From a virus, in IMG/VR virus record IMGVR_UViG_3300042868_002039, positions 1-38,760 of that record: a DNA stretch of 38,760 nt, one strand, 5' to 3'. How positions within the stretch are numbered: the first letter of the stretch is position 1; each line of letters opens with the position of its first letter. Below, piece after piece: positions 14,244-21,346 of this stretch. The position numbers were made by a program, and so were the translations under genes. A model generated the notes under the pieces. That model was not told the DNA's origin, searched no databases, and was given only the letters and a program-made list of their open reading frames with translations.

Positions 14244-14256
14244 AAATTCGGTTCGA

Positions 14257-14303
14257 TTGACATTAAGGGAGGTACCGAAACTCTTGCACCGAACAAATGT
14301 TCG
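14257..14303 (+). promoter_or_regulatory. Possible promoter -35 and SOS-box-like palindrome 1
   Basis: TTGACA at 14257-14262 is a perfect -35, but no good -10 is seen (ACTCTT at 14280-14285 is weak). At 14290-14303 lies CGAACAAATGTTCG, a perfect inverted repeat (CCGAACA and TGTTCGG, 14289-14304). It matches the Gram-positive/actinobacterial LexA-box pattern CGAAC-N4-GTTCG. It would cover the transcription start. Confidence 0.5.
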
Positions 14304-14320
14304 GACAAGGCCCCCTAGAC

Positions 14321-14360
14321 AAGCCCGGCTATGCGAACACTTGTTCGCCGGCCGGGTTTA
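14321..14360 (+). terminator. Hairpin with SOS-box-like palindrome 2, terminator-like
   Basis: The outer stem AAGCCCGGC (14321-14329) pairs with GCCGGGTTT (14351-14359). The inner stem GCGAACA (14333-14339) pairs with TGTTCGC (14342-14348), which is also a CGAAC-N4-GTTCG site at 14334-14347. The T-run is short (TTTA), so it could be a weak terminator, a structured RNA or a second operator. Confidence 0.45.
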
Positions 14361-14420
14361 GTCATTCCCGACGGCGTGGCCCTAGGTTGCCATGGACCGG
14401 CCGGCAGCGTTACCAAATTG

Positions 14421-14436
14421 TGATAACGAATTATCA
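14421..14436. promoter_or_regulatory. Inverted repeat upstream of promoter, operator candidate
   Basis: TGATAACGAATTATCA is a perfect 6-4-6 inverted repeat. A third TGATAA lies at 14451-14456 inside the promoter spacer. Repeats around a promoter suggest a repressor or activator site. Confidence 0.5.
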
Positions 14437-14444
14437 AAATAAAT

Positions 14445-14473
14445 TTGACTTGATAACCGGGAACCCGTAATCT
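14445..14473 (+). promoter_or_regulatory. Strong sigma70-type promoter
   Basis: TTGACT (14445-14450) and TAATCT (14468-14473) are separated by exactly 17 bases. The leader then contains a CCGGCC/GGCCGG hairpin (14481-14498) before the ribosome site AAAAAAGGGA. This is the best promoter in the window, and it drives the genes from 14517. Confidence 0.75.
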
Positions 14474-14516
14474 CTAATTACCGGCCAACACGGGCCGGCT
14501 AAAAAAGGGAATGAAA

Positions 14517-14705
14517 ATGAACACTATGGAATGGCTAAACGTCGAATTAGCGAACGCGCAAGCGGCTTATGAAACGGCCACCCGCTTAGAGGAACGCGAC
14601 GACTTTACGATTGAACGAACCATGGAACGGACCTATTGGAACGGCTACATGGACGCGATTACTAATGTTCTGAACGAACTCTATGGACCGGGAGATACGA
14701 ACTAA
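14517..14705 (+). CDS. Small hypothetical acidic helical protein
   Basis: A 62-aa protein. The ATG at 14517 is preferred to the in-frame ATG at 14511 because GGGA then has a normal spacing of six bases. It is helical, with an E-R-T-M-E-R-T-Y-W-N-G-Y stretch. It is the first gene behind the strong promoter and may therefore be highly made. The family is not recognised. Confidence 0.65.
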   Translation: MNTMEWLNVELANAQAAYETATRLEERDDFTIERTMERTYWNGYMDAITNVLNELYGPGDTN

Positions 14706-14887
14706 TGACTACAAAGACAAAAATTCTTAATGGCTACAAAGTAAACGGAATTCGCATTACCAAGCGCCGCAGCGGGTGGATAGTTTCTAAGCGGGACTTA
14801 AACCCAAATTACACGCCGGCGGGTAATCCGTGGGTTTTTTACCGAACACTCACCGAGGCTATCGCGGCAGTTAAGGCGGCGGCCTAA
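14705..14887 (+). CDS. Small basic hypothetical protein
   Basis: A 60-aa, very basic protein (K-T-K-I, I-T-K-R-R-S-G-W, S-K-R-D) with an Ala-rich helix at its end. It could bind nucleic acid. TAATG joins it to both neighbours. Confidence 0.6.
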   Translation: MTTKTKILNGYKVNGIRITKRRSGWIVSKRDLNPNYTPAGNPWVFYRTLTEAIAAVKAAA

Positions 14888-14967
14888 TGGAAACTGTTGG
14901 AATAACACTATGGTTGCTAACCGCGGCGCTTTTATACGTGGCTTATCAAGCCGGGAGGGATAACTAA
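14887..14967 (+). CDS. 26-aa single-pass membrane microprotein
   Basis: The ATG lies in TAATG with the previous gene and the TAA stop is at 14965-14967. The product is one hydrophobic helix (I-T-L-W-L-L-T-A-A-L-L-Y-V-A-Y) followed by a polar A-G-R-D-N. Its end holds GGGAGGG, the ribosome site of the next gene, so it may also act as a coupling leader. Translation is not proven. Confidence 0.4.
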   Translation: METVGITLWLLTAALLYVAYQAGRDN

Positions 14968-14969
14968 AA

Positions 14970-15317
14970 ATGACAACCAAGGCAGCAGAACGCGCGGTGG
15001 ACTTAGAGCGCGCAAAGGCAATACTTGACAGCATGGCAACACACTTTCATTACAACGGATTATTGCTAGTGTCTGCCAACTACGGGACCGGAACCACGGA
15101 TTACTTTAGGGTTAGTGCCGTGGACACGCTACGAACCAACCAAATGCTAAGCAATTTGACTTGGGCCATGTCCAAAGTATTTGGCTATTCACTACGGGAC
15201 CGCAACGGGCGAATGTATTTGGCCCTCAACGGCGGCAATTACTCTAAGCCGGACGAACTAGCGCGAACTCTCGCGGACTACTACGGCTTAGACCGCGTAC
15301 GTTACGAAATTGTTTAA
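14970..15317 (+). CDS. Hypothetical protein of the accessory module
   Basis: A 115-aa protein with a helical first third, then alternating beta strands and a C-terminal helix with D-E-L-A-R-T-L-A-D-Y-Y-G. No known domain is recognised. It lies just before the clamp-like gene, so it may belong to the same DNA-replication task. Confidence 0.65.
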   Translation: MTTKAAERAVDLERAKAILDSMATHFHYNGLLLVSANYGTGTTDYFRVSAVDTLRTNQMLSNLTWAMSKVFGYSLRDRNGRMYLALNGGNYSKPDELARTLADYYGLDRVRYEIV

Positions 15318-15344
15318 TCGATCAATAAAAAAAGGAAAATGAAA

Positions 15345-15980
15345 ATGCTAACTATCCAACTAACCGCAACCGACGCGGTGTCTATCGCGTCCCTAATCGC
15401 AACCGCCGGCGACGTGAAAGAAACGCCCCCGTTAGGCCAGGTGAGAATTTTGCCAGACTCCAACGGCCAGATTATCGCCGTGGCTACCAACCGCTACATC
15501 GCGGCCACCTATGCCACCGACACGGCAGCACCGGCAGACTTACCGGCCGACGGGTTTGGACTAAGCGCCGCCGCGTGCAAGTTCATAACCGCGAACGTGA
15601 AGCGCGGCAATAAGTGGCACACACCGGCTGGCGTGGAACTAATCGCAAACCTAGACACCCGCGAACTATCCGTGAGACATGGCGCGGCCGTGCTCGGAGA
15701 CACGTGGCCGGCCGGGAACTATCCCGCGGCTATTGTCGGAATGGTGGACGCATGGCAACCCGCCACCGATTACGGCGCGGTGAAACTAGGCCAGACATGG
15801 CTAAACCAATTAGGCAAACTAATCGACGGCTTTACCAAGGTGGACGCTTGGCTATTGGAACTAGGCCAGAACGCCGCCTATGCCGCCGCCGGCGTGACAC
15901 GCGACAACATGAAGCCGGGCCCGGTCCGTGCCACCTCCGGCCGATTCACGGCGCTTATCCAACCGCGCGTCGATAGATAA
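15345..15980 (+). CDS. Probable DNA polymerase sliding-clamp-like protein
   Basis: A 211-aa protein; the ATG at 15345 gives a better spacing to AAAGGA than the in-frame ATG at 15339. The pattern follows small phage beta clamps. A-T-N-R-Y-I-A matches the A-T-D-R-Y-R of DnaN, a central strand-helix block follows, L-N-Q-L-G-K-L matches the Y-L-x-x-L-A-K segment, and the protein ends near F-T-A-L-I-Q-P-R, like the F-x-G-L-I-M-P-V-R clamp end. A clamp tethers polymerase to DNA. At about 210 aa it would form a smaller ring subunit than cellular DnaN. This is pattern recognition and needs a structure search. The DNA is notably GC-rich. Confidence 0.5.
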   Translation: MLTIQLTATDAVSIASLIATAGDVKETPPLGQVRILPDSNGQIIAVATNRYIAATYATDTAAPADLPADGFGLSAAACKFITANVKRGNKWHTPAGVELIANLDTRELSVRHGAAVLGDTWPAGNYPAAIVGMVDAWQPATDYGAVKLGQTWLNQLGKLIDGFTKVDAWLLELGQNAAYAAAGVTRDNMKPGPVRATSGRFTALIQPRVDR

Positions 15981-15998
15981 CCAAACACGCAACACGCG

Positions 15999-16034
15999 AA
16001 CCCGCTAGGCCACCCGGCCCGGCGGGTTTCGCTT
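15999..16034 (+). terminator. Rho-independent terminator after the accessory module
   Basis: AACCCGC (15999-16005) pairs with GCGGGTT (16022-16028). Inside it GGCC pairs with GGCC (16008-16019). TTTCGCTTT follows. It ends the rightward transcript before the late genes. Confidence 0.75.
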
Positions 16035-16045
16035 TATCCGGGCAA

Positions 16046-16336
16046 CCATGGCCGCGCCATGGCACCGGCACGGCCCTAGGTGCCGCCCTATAATCGAAAA
16101 TACGCAAATACGGCCCTAGGCGGCGATTACAGGCCACGGAATAGCCGGCTAAGGTTATTACACGCAACCTACGGCCAACGGCCGCCAGAACGCCGCGTAT
16201 GGCCGCTGAGAGTAGATAGGGCCGGGGATACCCCCGGGGGACGGGTCCCGCCACGGCCAGAGTCAGCCTTCGGCACCCCGAGCCTGCTGTCGCGCATAAT
16301 GTCGCGAAATAACTTAGTTTCTGATAGCCTTGAAAT
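16046..16336. other. Non-coding GC-rich region before the terminase, with repeats and a -10 box
   Basis: No convincing gene is seen in 15981-16336. It holds a perfect inverted repeat CCATGGC-CGC-GCCATGG (16046-16062), CGGCCCTAGG twice (16071-16080 and 16111-16120; GGCCCTAGG also at 14378-14386), a consensus TATAAT at 16089-16094 without a good -35, and TGTCGCG twice around CATAA near 16285-16305. TATAAT or CATAAT could start the late operon. Packaging starts often lie beside TerS, so a pac-like role is also possible. Confidence 0.5.
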
Positions 16337-16777
16337 ATGGGCAGACCACCGAAACCTACCGAGCAGAAGCGTCTCATAGGCAATCCCGGCAAACGGCCGT
16401 TACCTGACGAGAAGGCTGTAATCGCCCTACCGGGCGGCTATACGCCACCTATCAGGCCACTAGAGCAGGCGGGGCTATCTCTTTGGGATGCAATCTTCCT
16501 CAAGGGTGAGCTTTGGATCTCAAACAGAACTGACATTCATTTTTTGCAAATGGTTTGTGAACAGCATGACCGCAGGGAATTTCTGCGCGACATGTTGGTT
16601 AGCGACCCGGAGAACTGGCGACTTCACCGCCAACTAACTGACCTTGAGAACATCCTGACCTCAAACATGGGCCGTCTAGGGCTTACGCCGGCAGATCGAA
16701 CCAAGTTGGGCTATGCCGAGGTCAAGCGACAGTCGAAACTAGAAGAATTGCAAGAGAAGTGGTCTAACCGTGAGTAG
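16337..16777 (+). CDS. Terminase small subunit (P27-like)
   Basis: A 146-aa protein. It begins M-G-R-P-P-K-P-T and then has G-N-P-G-K-R-P-L-P, the P27-family TerS start. The rest is helical, with a central segment for oligomerisation and a basic end. TerS recognises the packaging site and controls TerL. No good ribosome site precedes the ATG. The stop overlaps the GTG of TerL, the usual pairing. Confidence 0.9.
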   Translation: MGRPPKPTEQKRLIGNPGKRPLPDEKAVIALPGGYTPPIRPLEQAGLSLWDAIFLKGELWISNRTDIHFLQMVCEQHDRREFLRDMLVSDPENWRLHRQLTDLENILTSNMGRLGLTPADRTKLGYAEVKRQSKLEELQEKWSNRE

Positions 16778-18281
16778 CTGGCCTCCCCGATGGCTAACAC
16801 CGGTACCCGAAGATGCGATAGCCTCTTCTCATGGAGACAGAGCTATTGACTTTATTGACACGTTCGCGACGATTACTAAAGATTCTGTTGGTGGCCGTGC
16901 TGGTGAGCCAATGCGTCTTAGGGATTGGCAGCGCGATCTTCTAAGAAACGCATTCGCTACTGACGGCACCGGCTTCCGACACCGCGTAAATCTCGTAGGC
17001 GTTCCGCGCAAGAATGGAAAATCGGCGCTCGCATCACCTATCGCACTATGGTCACTGCTTACCGGTCCGCGTGGTGGTGAGGTCTATTCATGTGCTGCTG
17101 ACAAGGATCAGGCCCGTATTGTGTTCGGTGAAGCTAAGAAAATGCTTGAAGCCGAGCCAGAACTAGCAGAATTAGCCAAAATCTACCGAGATGCCATTGA
17201 AATACCCGGAACTGGCTCCGTTTACCGCGTTTTGTCGGCAGAAGCCTTCACAAAAGAGGGTTTGTCGCCAACAATGGTGATTTTTGACGAGTTACACGCT
17301 CAACCTACCCGTGAACTCTTTGACGTAATGCAACTAGCGCAAGGTGCGCGTGGTTCTTTGGCCACAATGTTCTGTATTACGACCGCTGGGCAGAAATCCG
17401 ACTCAACTGGGCAAGATTCCATCGCTTATTCGTTATATAACTACGGTAAGCGCGTCTCAACGGGCGAAATTGACGACCCAAGTTTCTTTATGGCATGGTG
17501 GGAAGCTGCTGCAGAGGCAGATCACCGCGATCCGGAGACTTGGAAGGGTTCAAACCCGGGATTTGGCGACCTAAACAGCGCTGAGGACTTTGCAAGCACC
17601 GTTTTGCGCACTCCAGAGGCAGAATTTCGCACTAAACGCTGTAATCAGTGGGTTTCGAGCAATATGACGTGGCTTCCGACCGGTTCTTGGGACGGATTGG
17701 CCACAGAACGTGAAATAACCGAAGATGCTGAGCTAATTATCGGTTTTGACGGCTCATTTAGCGGTGACACGACCGTTTTAATTGGTTGCACCATCGAAAA
17801 GGACGAAACTCCGCCACATTTATTCCTAATCAAAGCTTGGGAGAAGCAGCCGACCGATGACAACGATTGGCGCGTTAATATCACCGAAGTAGAAGATACA
17901 ATCATCGACTTTTGCCAAAAGCACCCGCGAGTTCGCGAAATCGCGTGTGACCCTTACCGCTGGCAGCGCTCCATGGCCATTTTGGAGGAAATGGGGCTAC
18001 CAATCGTAGAATTTCCATCTACAAGCGCCGCTCGCATGGTAAAAGCGACCGCAACGTTCTTTGATGCGGTTATGGACGGCAAACTAACGCATTCTGGCGA
18101 CCCATTACTCGCTAGACACCTTGATAACGCTGTTTTAAAGATTGACAGCATCGGTCCACGTATTGTCAAGGAAAACCGTAACTCTAACCGCCGTATTGAC
18201 GCTGCCGTAGCTGCTCTTATTGCCTACGATCGCGCGACCGCGGGTAGAATGGAAGAAGTAGTGCCTCAAGTTTTTGTATAG
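16770..18281 (+). CDS. Terminase large subunit
   Basis: A 503-aa protein with ATPase and nuclease domains. Walker A is G77-V-P-R-K-N-G-K-S85, Walker B is M-V-I-F-D-E (169-174) and the nuclease aspartate lies in G-F-D-G-S-F-S-G-D (D327). A second acidic site is likely in R-I-D-A-A-V-A-A near the C-terminus. This matches Terminase_1 (PF03354), the motor that cuts and packages DNA. The GTG start overlaps the TerS stop. Length is normal. Confidence 0.95.
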   Translation: MSSWPPRWLTPVPEDAIASSHGDRAIDFIDTFATITKDSVGGRAGEPMRLRDWQRDLLRNAFATDGTGFRHRVNLVGVPRKNGKSALASPIALWSLLTGPRGGEVYSCAADKDQARIVFGEAKKMLEAEPELAELAKIYRDAIEIPGTGSVYRVLSAEAFTKEGLSPTMVIFDELHAQPTRELFDVMQLAQGARGSLATMFCITTAGQKSDSTGQDSIAYSLYNYGKRVSTGEIDDPSFFMAWWEAAAEADHRDPETWKGSNPGFGDLNSAEDFASTVLRTPEAEFRTKRCNQWVSSNMTWLPTGSWDGLATEREITEDAELIIGFDGSFSGDTTVLIGCTIEKDETPPHLFLIKAWEKQPTDDNDWRVNITEVEDTIIDFCQKHPRVREIACDPYRWQRSMAILEEMGLPIVEFPSTSAARMVKATATFFDAVMDGKLTHSGDPLLARHLDNAVLKIDSIGPRIVKENRNSNRRIDAAVAALIAYDRATAGRMEEVVPQVFV

Positions 18282-18291
18282 GCGGTAAGTT

Positions 18292-19647
18292 TTGGGTATT
18301 TTAGATTGGTTCACCCCTAGAGGGGTCGAAGAGCGCGCAGTTACCTTCCAGAAGATATGGGGTTCGGGCGACGCTTTCGAAGAAGCCTCGCTATCTGCAA
18401 CAGTTGTAAACTCTGACACCGCTTTGCAGGTAAATGCCGTGTATTCGGCAGTGTCTTTGATTTCAGACACACTTTCGACCCTACCTATCGACGCATACAT
18501 CCGCAGAGACGGCGCTAGATACCCTCTCAGGCCACGACCAGTGTGGGTTACTAAGCCAGACGTAGATACAACCAAAGAAGCCTTCTACGGGGCGCTTATT
18601 GTCTCTCTACTAATTGACGGCAACGCTTTTATCCGTAAATACCGCAATGCTCAGGGCAAAGTTATCAACATGGTGGTTCTAAACCCTATCGACGTTGAAA
18701 TTCGTCGTAATGGGCTAGGCCGCGTTATGTATGTGGTCAAGGGCGAAGAAAAAGCTCTGACCAACGAAGAAATCATTTTTATTCCAGACGTAGTTCGTCC
18801 GGGACACCTACGCGGCATCTCTCGCGTCGAGGCCCTAAAGGAAAACTTCGGTCTAGCGCTTGCACTTGAGAAGTATGCTGCCAAGTTCTTTGGTTCTGGC
18901 ACTCAGACCTCCGGTGTTATCGAAGTTCCGGGCAACTTGACTGGCGAGCAAGCCAAGCTTATGCAGGATGCCTTTGACAGCCGTCACAAGGGCTGGCACC
19001 GAGCGCACAAGACCGCGATTATCTCTGGCGGAGCTGTTTACAAGCCAACCAACGTGCCAAACGACCAAGCGCAGTTCTTGGACAGCCGCAGAATGGCCGT
19101 TGAAGATGTTGCTCGCGCATTCAACGTGCCTCCGCACCTACTAGGGCTACCCGGAACCAACACCTACAGCTCCGTCGAACAAAACAACATCGCCTTTGTA
19201 ACGCACACTCTACGCCCAATCGCTCAGAAGATTGAAGGCGCTCTAACCGACCTACTTGCTCAGGAAACCGGCTACGAAGCCGCTTTTGTCAAGATTTCGT
19301 TGGATGGACTACTCCGTGCAGACATCACCGCAAGAACCGCAGCGTATAGCACTATGCTTCAGGCCGGCGTGTACACGATCAACGATGTGCGAACCTTCGA
19401 GGACCTGCGCCCGATTCAAGACCCAAGCGCTGATACCGTTCGCGTACCATTGGCGAATGTCAATGTGGATGCTGCAGACCTTAGCGGAATGCGAGAGCGA
19501 GTAGACATGGCTCAGCGTTTGATTCAGGTTGGATTTGACCCAGACGACGTAATGGCAAAGCTAGAGCTACCTGCAATTAGTCACACCGGCAAGGATTCGG
19601 TCCAGTTGCAACCTGACGCTAACACCCAAATAAACCCGGCGGTCTAA
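18292..19647 (+). CDS. Portal protein (HK97-type)
   Basis: A 451-aa protein with a TTG start (G-I-L-D-W-F) after GGCGGTAAG. Portal signatures are visible: V-N-A-V-Y-S-A-V-S-L-I-S-D-T-L-S-x-L-P near residue 50, G-N-A-F-I and I-D-V-E-I-R-R-N-G, then P-P-H-L-L-G and S-S-V-E-Q-N-N-I-A-F. It matches Phage_portal (PF04860). The 12-mer ring is the DNA entry channel and the terminase docking site. It lies in the expected order after TerL. Confidence 0.95.
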   Translation: MGILDWFTPRGVEERAVTFQKIWGSGDAFEEASLSATVVNSDTALQVNAVYSAVSLISDTLSTLPIDAYIRRDGARYPLRPRPVWVTKPDVDTTKEAFYGALIVSLLIDGNAFIRKYRNAQGKVINMVVLNPIDVEIRRNGLGRVMYVVKGEEKALTNEEIIFIPDVVRPGHLRGISRVEALKENFGLALALEKYAAKFFGSGTQTSGVIEVPGNLTGEQAKLMQDAFDSRHKGWHRAHKTAIISGGAVYKPTNVPNDQAQFLDSRRMAVEDVARAFNVPPHLLGLPGTNTYSSVEQNNIAFVTHTLRPIAQKIEGALTDLLAQETGYEAAFVKISLDGLLRADITARTAAYSTMLQAGVYTINDVRTFEDLRPIQDPSADTVRVPLANVNVDAADLSGMRERVDMAQRLIQVGFDPDDVMAKLELPAISHTGKDSVQLQPDANTQINPAV

Positions 19648-19648
19648 C

Positions 19649-19915
19649 TTGGGAATTTATTCTGGCACTCAGACAATCGGCACCGTAGCAACTCAGCTAG
19701 ACGGAAATTCGGTTCACTGGACTCACATACACATTCGCAATAATGACAACACCAAGACTATGTATATTGGAAACAGCGATGTCAGCGTTGGCAATGGTTT
19801 ATTGGTAGATGGCGGTGCGACTATTGACTTTGACTTGCCACCAAATCAGCATCTATTTATGGTTAGCTCTTCAGGCAACCATACCGTTTCTTGGCTGAAA
19901 ATAGAGGTAGCGTAA
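19649..19915 (+). CDS. Small beta-rich head-region protein
   Basis: An 88-aa protein with a TTG start two bases after the portal stop. It is beta-rich (H-W-T-H-I-H-I-R, then M-Y-I-G-N-S and D-F-D-L-P-P-N-Q) with no basic region, like small decoration or fibre-base proteins. Its place between portal and protease suggests a head role. The family is not recognised. Confidence 0.65.
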   Translation: MGIYSGTQTIGTVATQLDGNSVHWTHIHIRNNDNTKTMYIGNSDVSVGNGLLVDGGATIDFDLPPNQHLFMVSSSGNHTVSWLKIEVA

Positions 19916-20997
19916 TGATTGAGCAAAGAGCAGCCAACGGCACTATCAAGATTGGTGACTACGTTACCTTCAAGAGCCGTGATGAAGTCAAATACGGTGA
20001 AGTGTTGGACCATGTAGAACAGGGCAGCATTAGCATTCCGGGAACAGCCATTCAGCTACAAGGCTCTGCGCTAGATCCAGTGCTGCTAATTCAAATTTAC
20101 GAAGAGATGGATGGCGACTGGCAAGAGACTAGTGAGTTTATTGCTAAGCACGTTTCAGCAGTTCAAAGAATTGAGCGTTTAACTGCAATGTCCGAAGAAT
20201 CAGAGGATGTAGAAGGTGTGCTTGATACACTAGATACAGAAAACGAAGGCCGAGCGAAAGGCAAAGCATTGTCAAAGGTTGAAACTCGCGTAAATGTGAC
20301 CGAGTTTGAGATCCGTGAAGAGTCAGAGGGAATGCGTTTCAGCGGATACGCTGCAGTATTCAACTCTCCATCTGAGCCATTGCCATTTACTGAGGTAATC
20401 GAGCGCGGCGCTTTTCACAAGACTCTACGAAGCAAGAACGATGTCAAGTTTCTATGGAACCACGATTCCGGTGAGATTCTAGGCAGCACTCGCGCCAAGA
20501 CTCTATCTCTAATTGAGGACGAGCGCGGATTGCGCGTTGAGGGATTGCTTCCAAACACCTCGCGTGGCCGTGACGTTGCAGAACTACTACGCCGTGGCGA
20601 CGTGGACAGCATGAGCTTCGGTTTTAGCGTTCCAGCTGGCGGTGACGACTGGAGCAAGGATGGCGCTCAGCGCACTCTAAAGTCCGTCAGACTTCACGAA
20701 GTTTCTCTAGTAGCCTTCCCCGCTTATCCAGAAACCGCTGGCCTCCAGTCGGTTCGTGGATTTGACAAGGTAGCTCAGAGAGCAGAAGTAGACCCTGATC
20801 AACTAGCAGACGCTTGGATCAAGGTTGAACAGGGCCAGAGTCTTACCGAAGATGAAGGTCGCCTACTAAAGCAGGTCGTAGACGCTTTGGTGCCACAGCC
20901 AGAACAGGCTGAAGCAACCGAGGCTCCAGACCTAAGTATGCTAGAACTCAAGAAGAAGAAACTAGCTCTATTGACAGGAAAACTAAATGGCAACTAA
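19915..20997 (+). CDS. Capsid maturation (prohead) protease with extra N-terminal domain
   Basis: A 360-aa protein. The HK97 protease domain spans residues about 125-270, with H183 in W-N-H-D, then S-M-S-F-G-F-S-V (S232 region) and E-V-S-L-V-A-F-P-A-Y. Residues 1-90 form a separate beta domain (G-D-Y-V-T-F, Y-G-E-V-L-D-H-V, L-L-I-Q-I-Y-E-E). It is like the small barrel domain found in XkdF-type proteins, probably fused here. The acidic/Ala-rich tail may act as an assembly or scaffold region. It cleaves the capsid N-terminus during maturation. The ATG is a TAATG overlap. Confidence 0.9.
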   Translation: MIEQRAANGTIKIGDYVTFKSRDEVKYGEVLDHVEQGSISIPGTAIQLQGSALDPVLLIQIYEEMDGDWQETSEFIAKHVSAVQRIERLTAMSEESEDVEGVLDTLDTENEGRAKGKALSKVETRVNVTEFEIREESEGMRFSGYAAVFNSPSEPLPFTEVIERGAFHKTLRSKNDVKFLWNHDSGEILGSTRAKTLSLIEDERGLRVEGLLPNTSRGRDVAELLRRGDVDSMSFGFSVPAGGDDWSKDGAQRTLKSVRLHEVSLVAFPAYPETAGLQSVRGFDKVAQRAEVDPDQLADAWIKVEQGQSLTEDEGRLLKQVVDALVPQPEQAEATEAPDLSMLELKKKKLALLTGKLNGN

Positions 20998-21175
20998 GGA
21001 ACAGATCGTCGCCGCAATCCTTGAGGTTGCCGGTAACCCAGAATCAGGTCCAATCCCGGCTCTAGCCGTGAAGTGGGCAGACGCAATCGTTGGCCTAGAC
21101 ATCGCGACCCCAGAGGTTGCATCTGAAAGGCCGGCCAAAGAAACCCGCATAACCAAGCCAGAAGAGACTCGCTAG
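20987..21175 (+). CDS. Small hypothetical protein before the capsid gene
   Basis: A 62-aa protein whose ATG overlaps the protease end. The first half is helical (I-V-A-A-I-L-E-V-A-G) and the rest is Pro/Glu/Lys-rich. It is followed at once by a terminator. It could be an assembly helper or the remainder of a scaffold. Function is unknown. Confidence 0.6.
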   Translation: MATKEQIVAAILEVAGNPESGPIPALAVKWADAIVGLDIATPEVASERPAKETRITKPEETR

Positions 21176-21196
21176 TCCCCTGCCAAGATGGGTTCG

Positions 21197-21231
21197 CCCC
21201 CGGAGAGTTACCCTTTCGCTCCGGGGGTTTT
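21197..21231 (+). terminator. Rho-independent terminator upstream of the capsid gene
   Basis: CCCCCGGAG (21197-21205) pairs with CTCCGGGGG (21219-21227), with a 13-base loop and TTTT. The loop contains GTTACCC and TTTC, as in the 11089 terminator. Confidence 0.85.
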
Positions 21232-21252
21232 CCATTGTCTGCGGAAAATCAT

Positions 21253-21265
21253 TGTAAAATTTACA
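21253..21265 (+). promoter_or_regulatory. Candidate capsid promoter region with inverted repeat
   Basis: TAAAAT (21255-21260) matches -10 at 5 of 6 bases, with no convincing -35 (TTGTCT lies 14 bases upstream). The same bases form TGTAAA-A-TTTACA (21253-21265), a perfect inverted repeat and a possible operator. It lies between the terminator and the capsid gene, so it would give the capsid gene its own transcript. Confidence 0.5.
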
Positions 21266-21299
21266 TAGCGGGTGTGAGTTAGCTCTACCGTGTTGCAGT

Positions 21300-21313
21300 C
21301 TGCGTCAGCGCAG
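21300..21313 (+). promoter_or_regulatory. Capsid leader hairpin
   Basis: CTGCG-TCAG-CGCAG makes a 5-bp stem and 4-base loop in the capsid 5' leader. About 20 bases later lies the strong ribosome site AAGGAG. Such hairpins may protect abundant mRNAs. Confidence 0.5.
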
Positions 21314-21346
21314 CTGAATTTTATAGGAAACTAACAAGGAGACTAA

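Noticed and set aside
15955-16392. Long frames in the GC-rich gap before TerS
   Set aside because: They overlap a terminator and TerS, have no ribosome site and read as R/P/G-rich noise.
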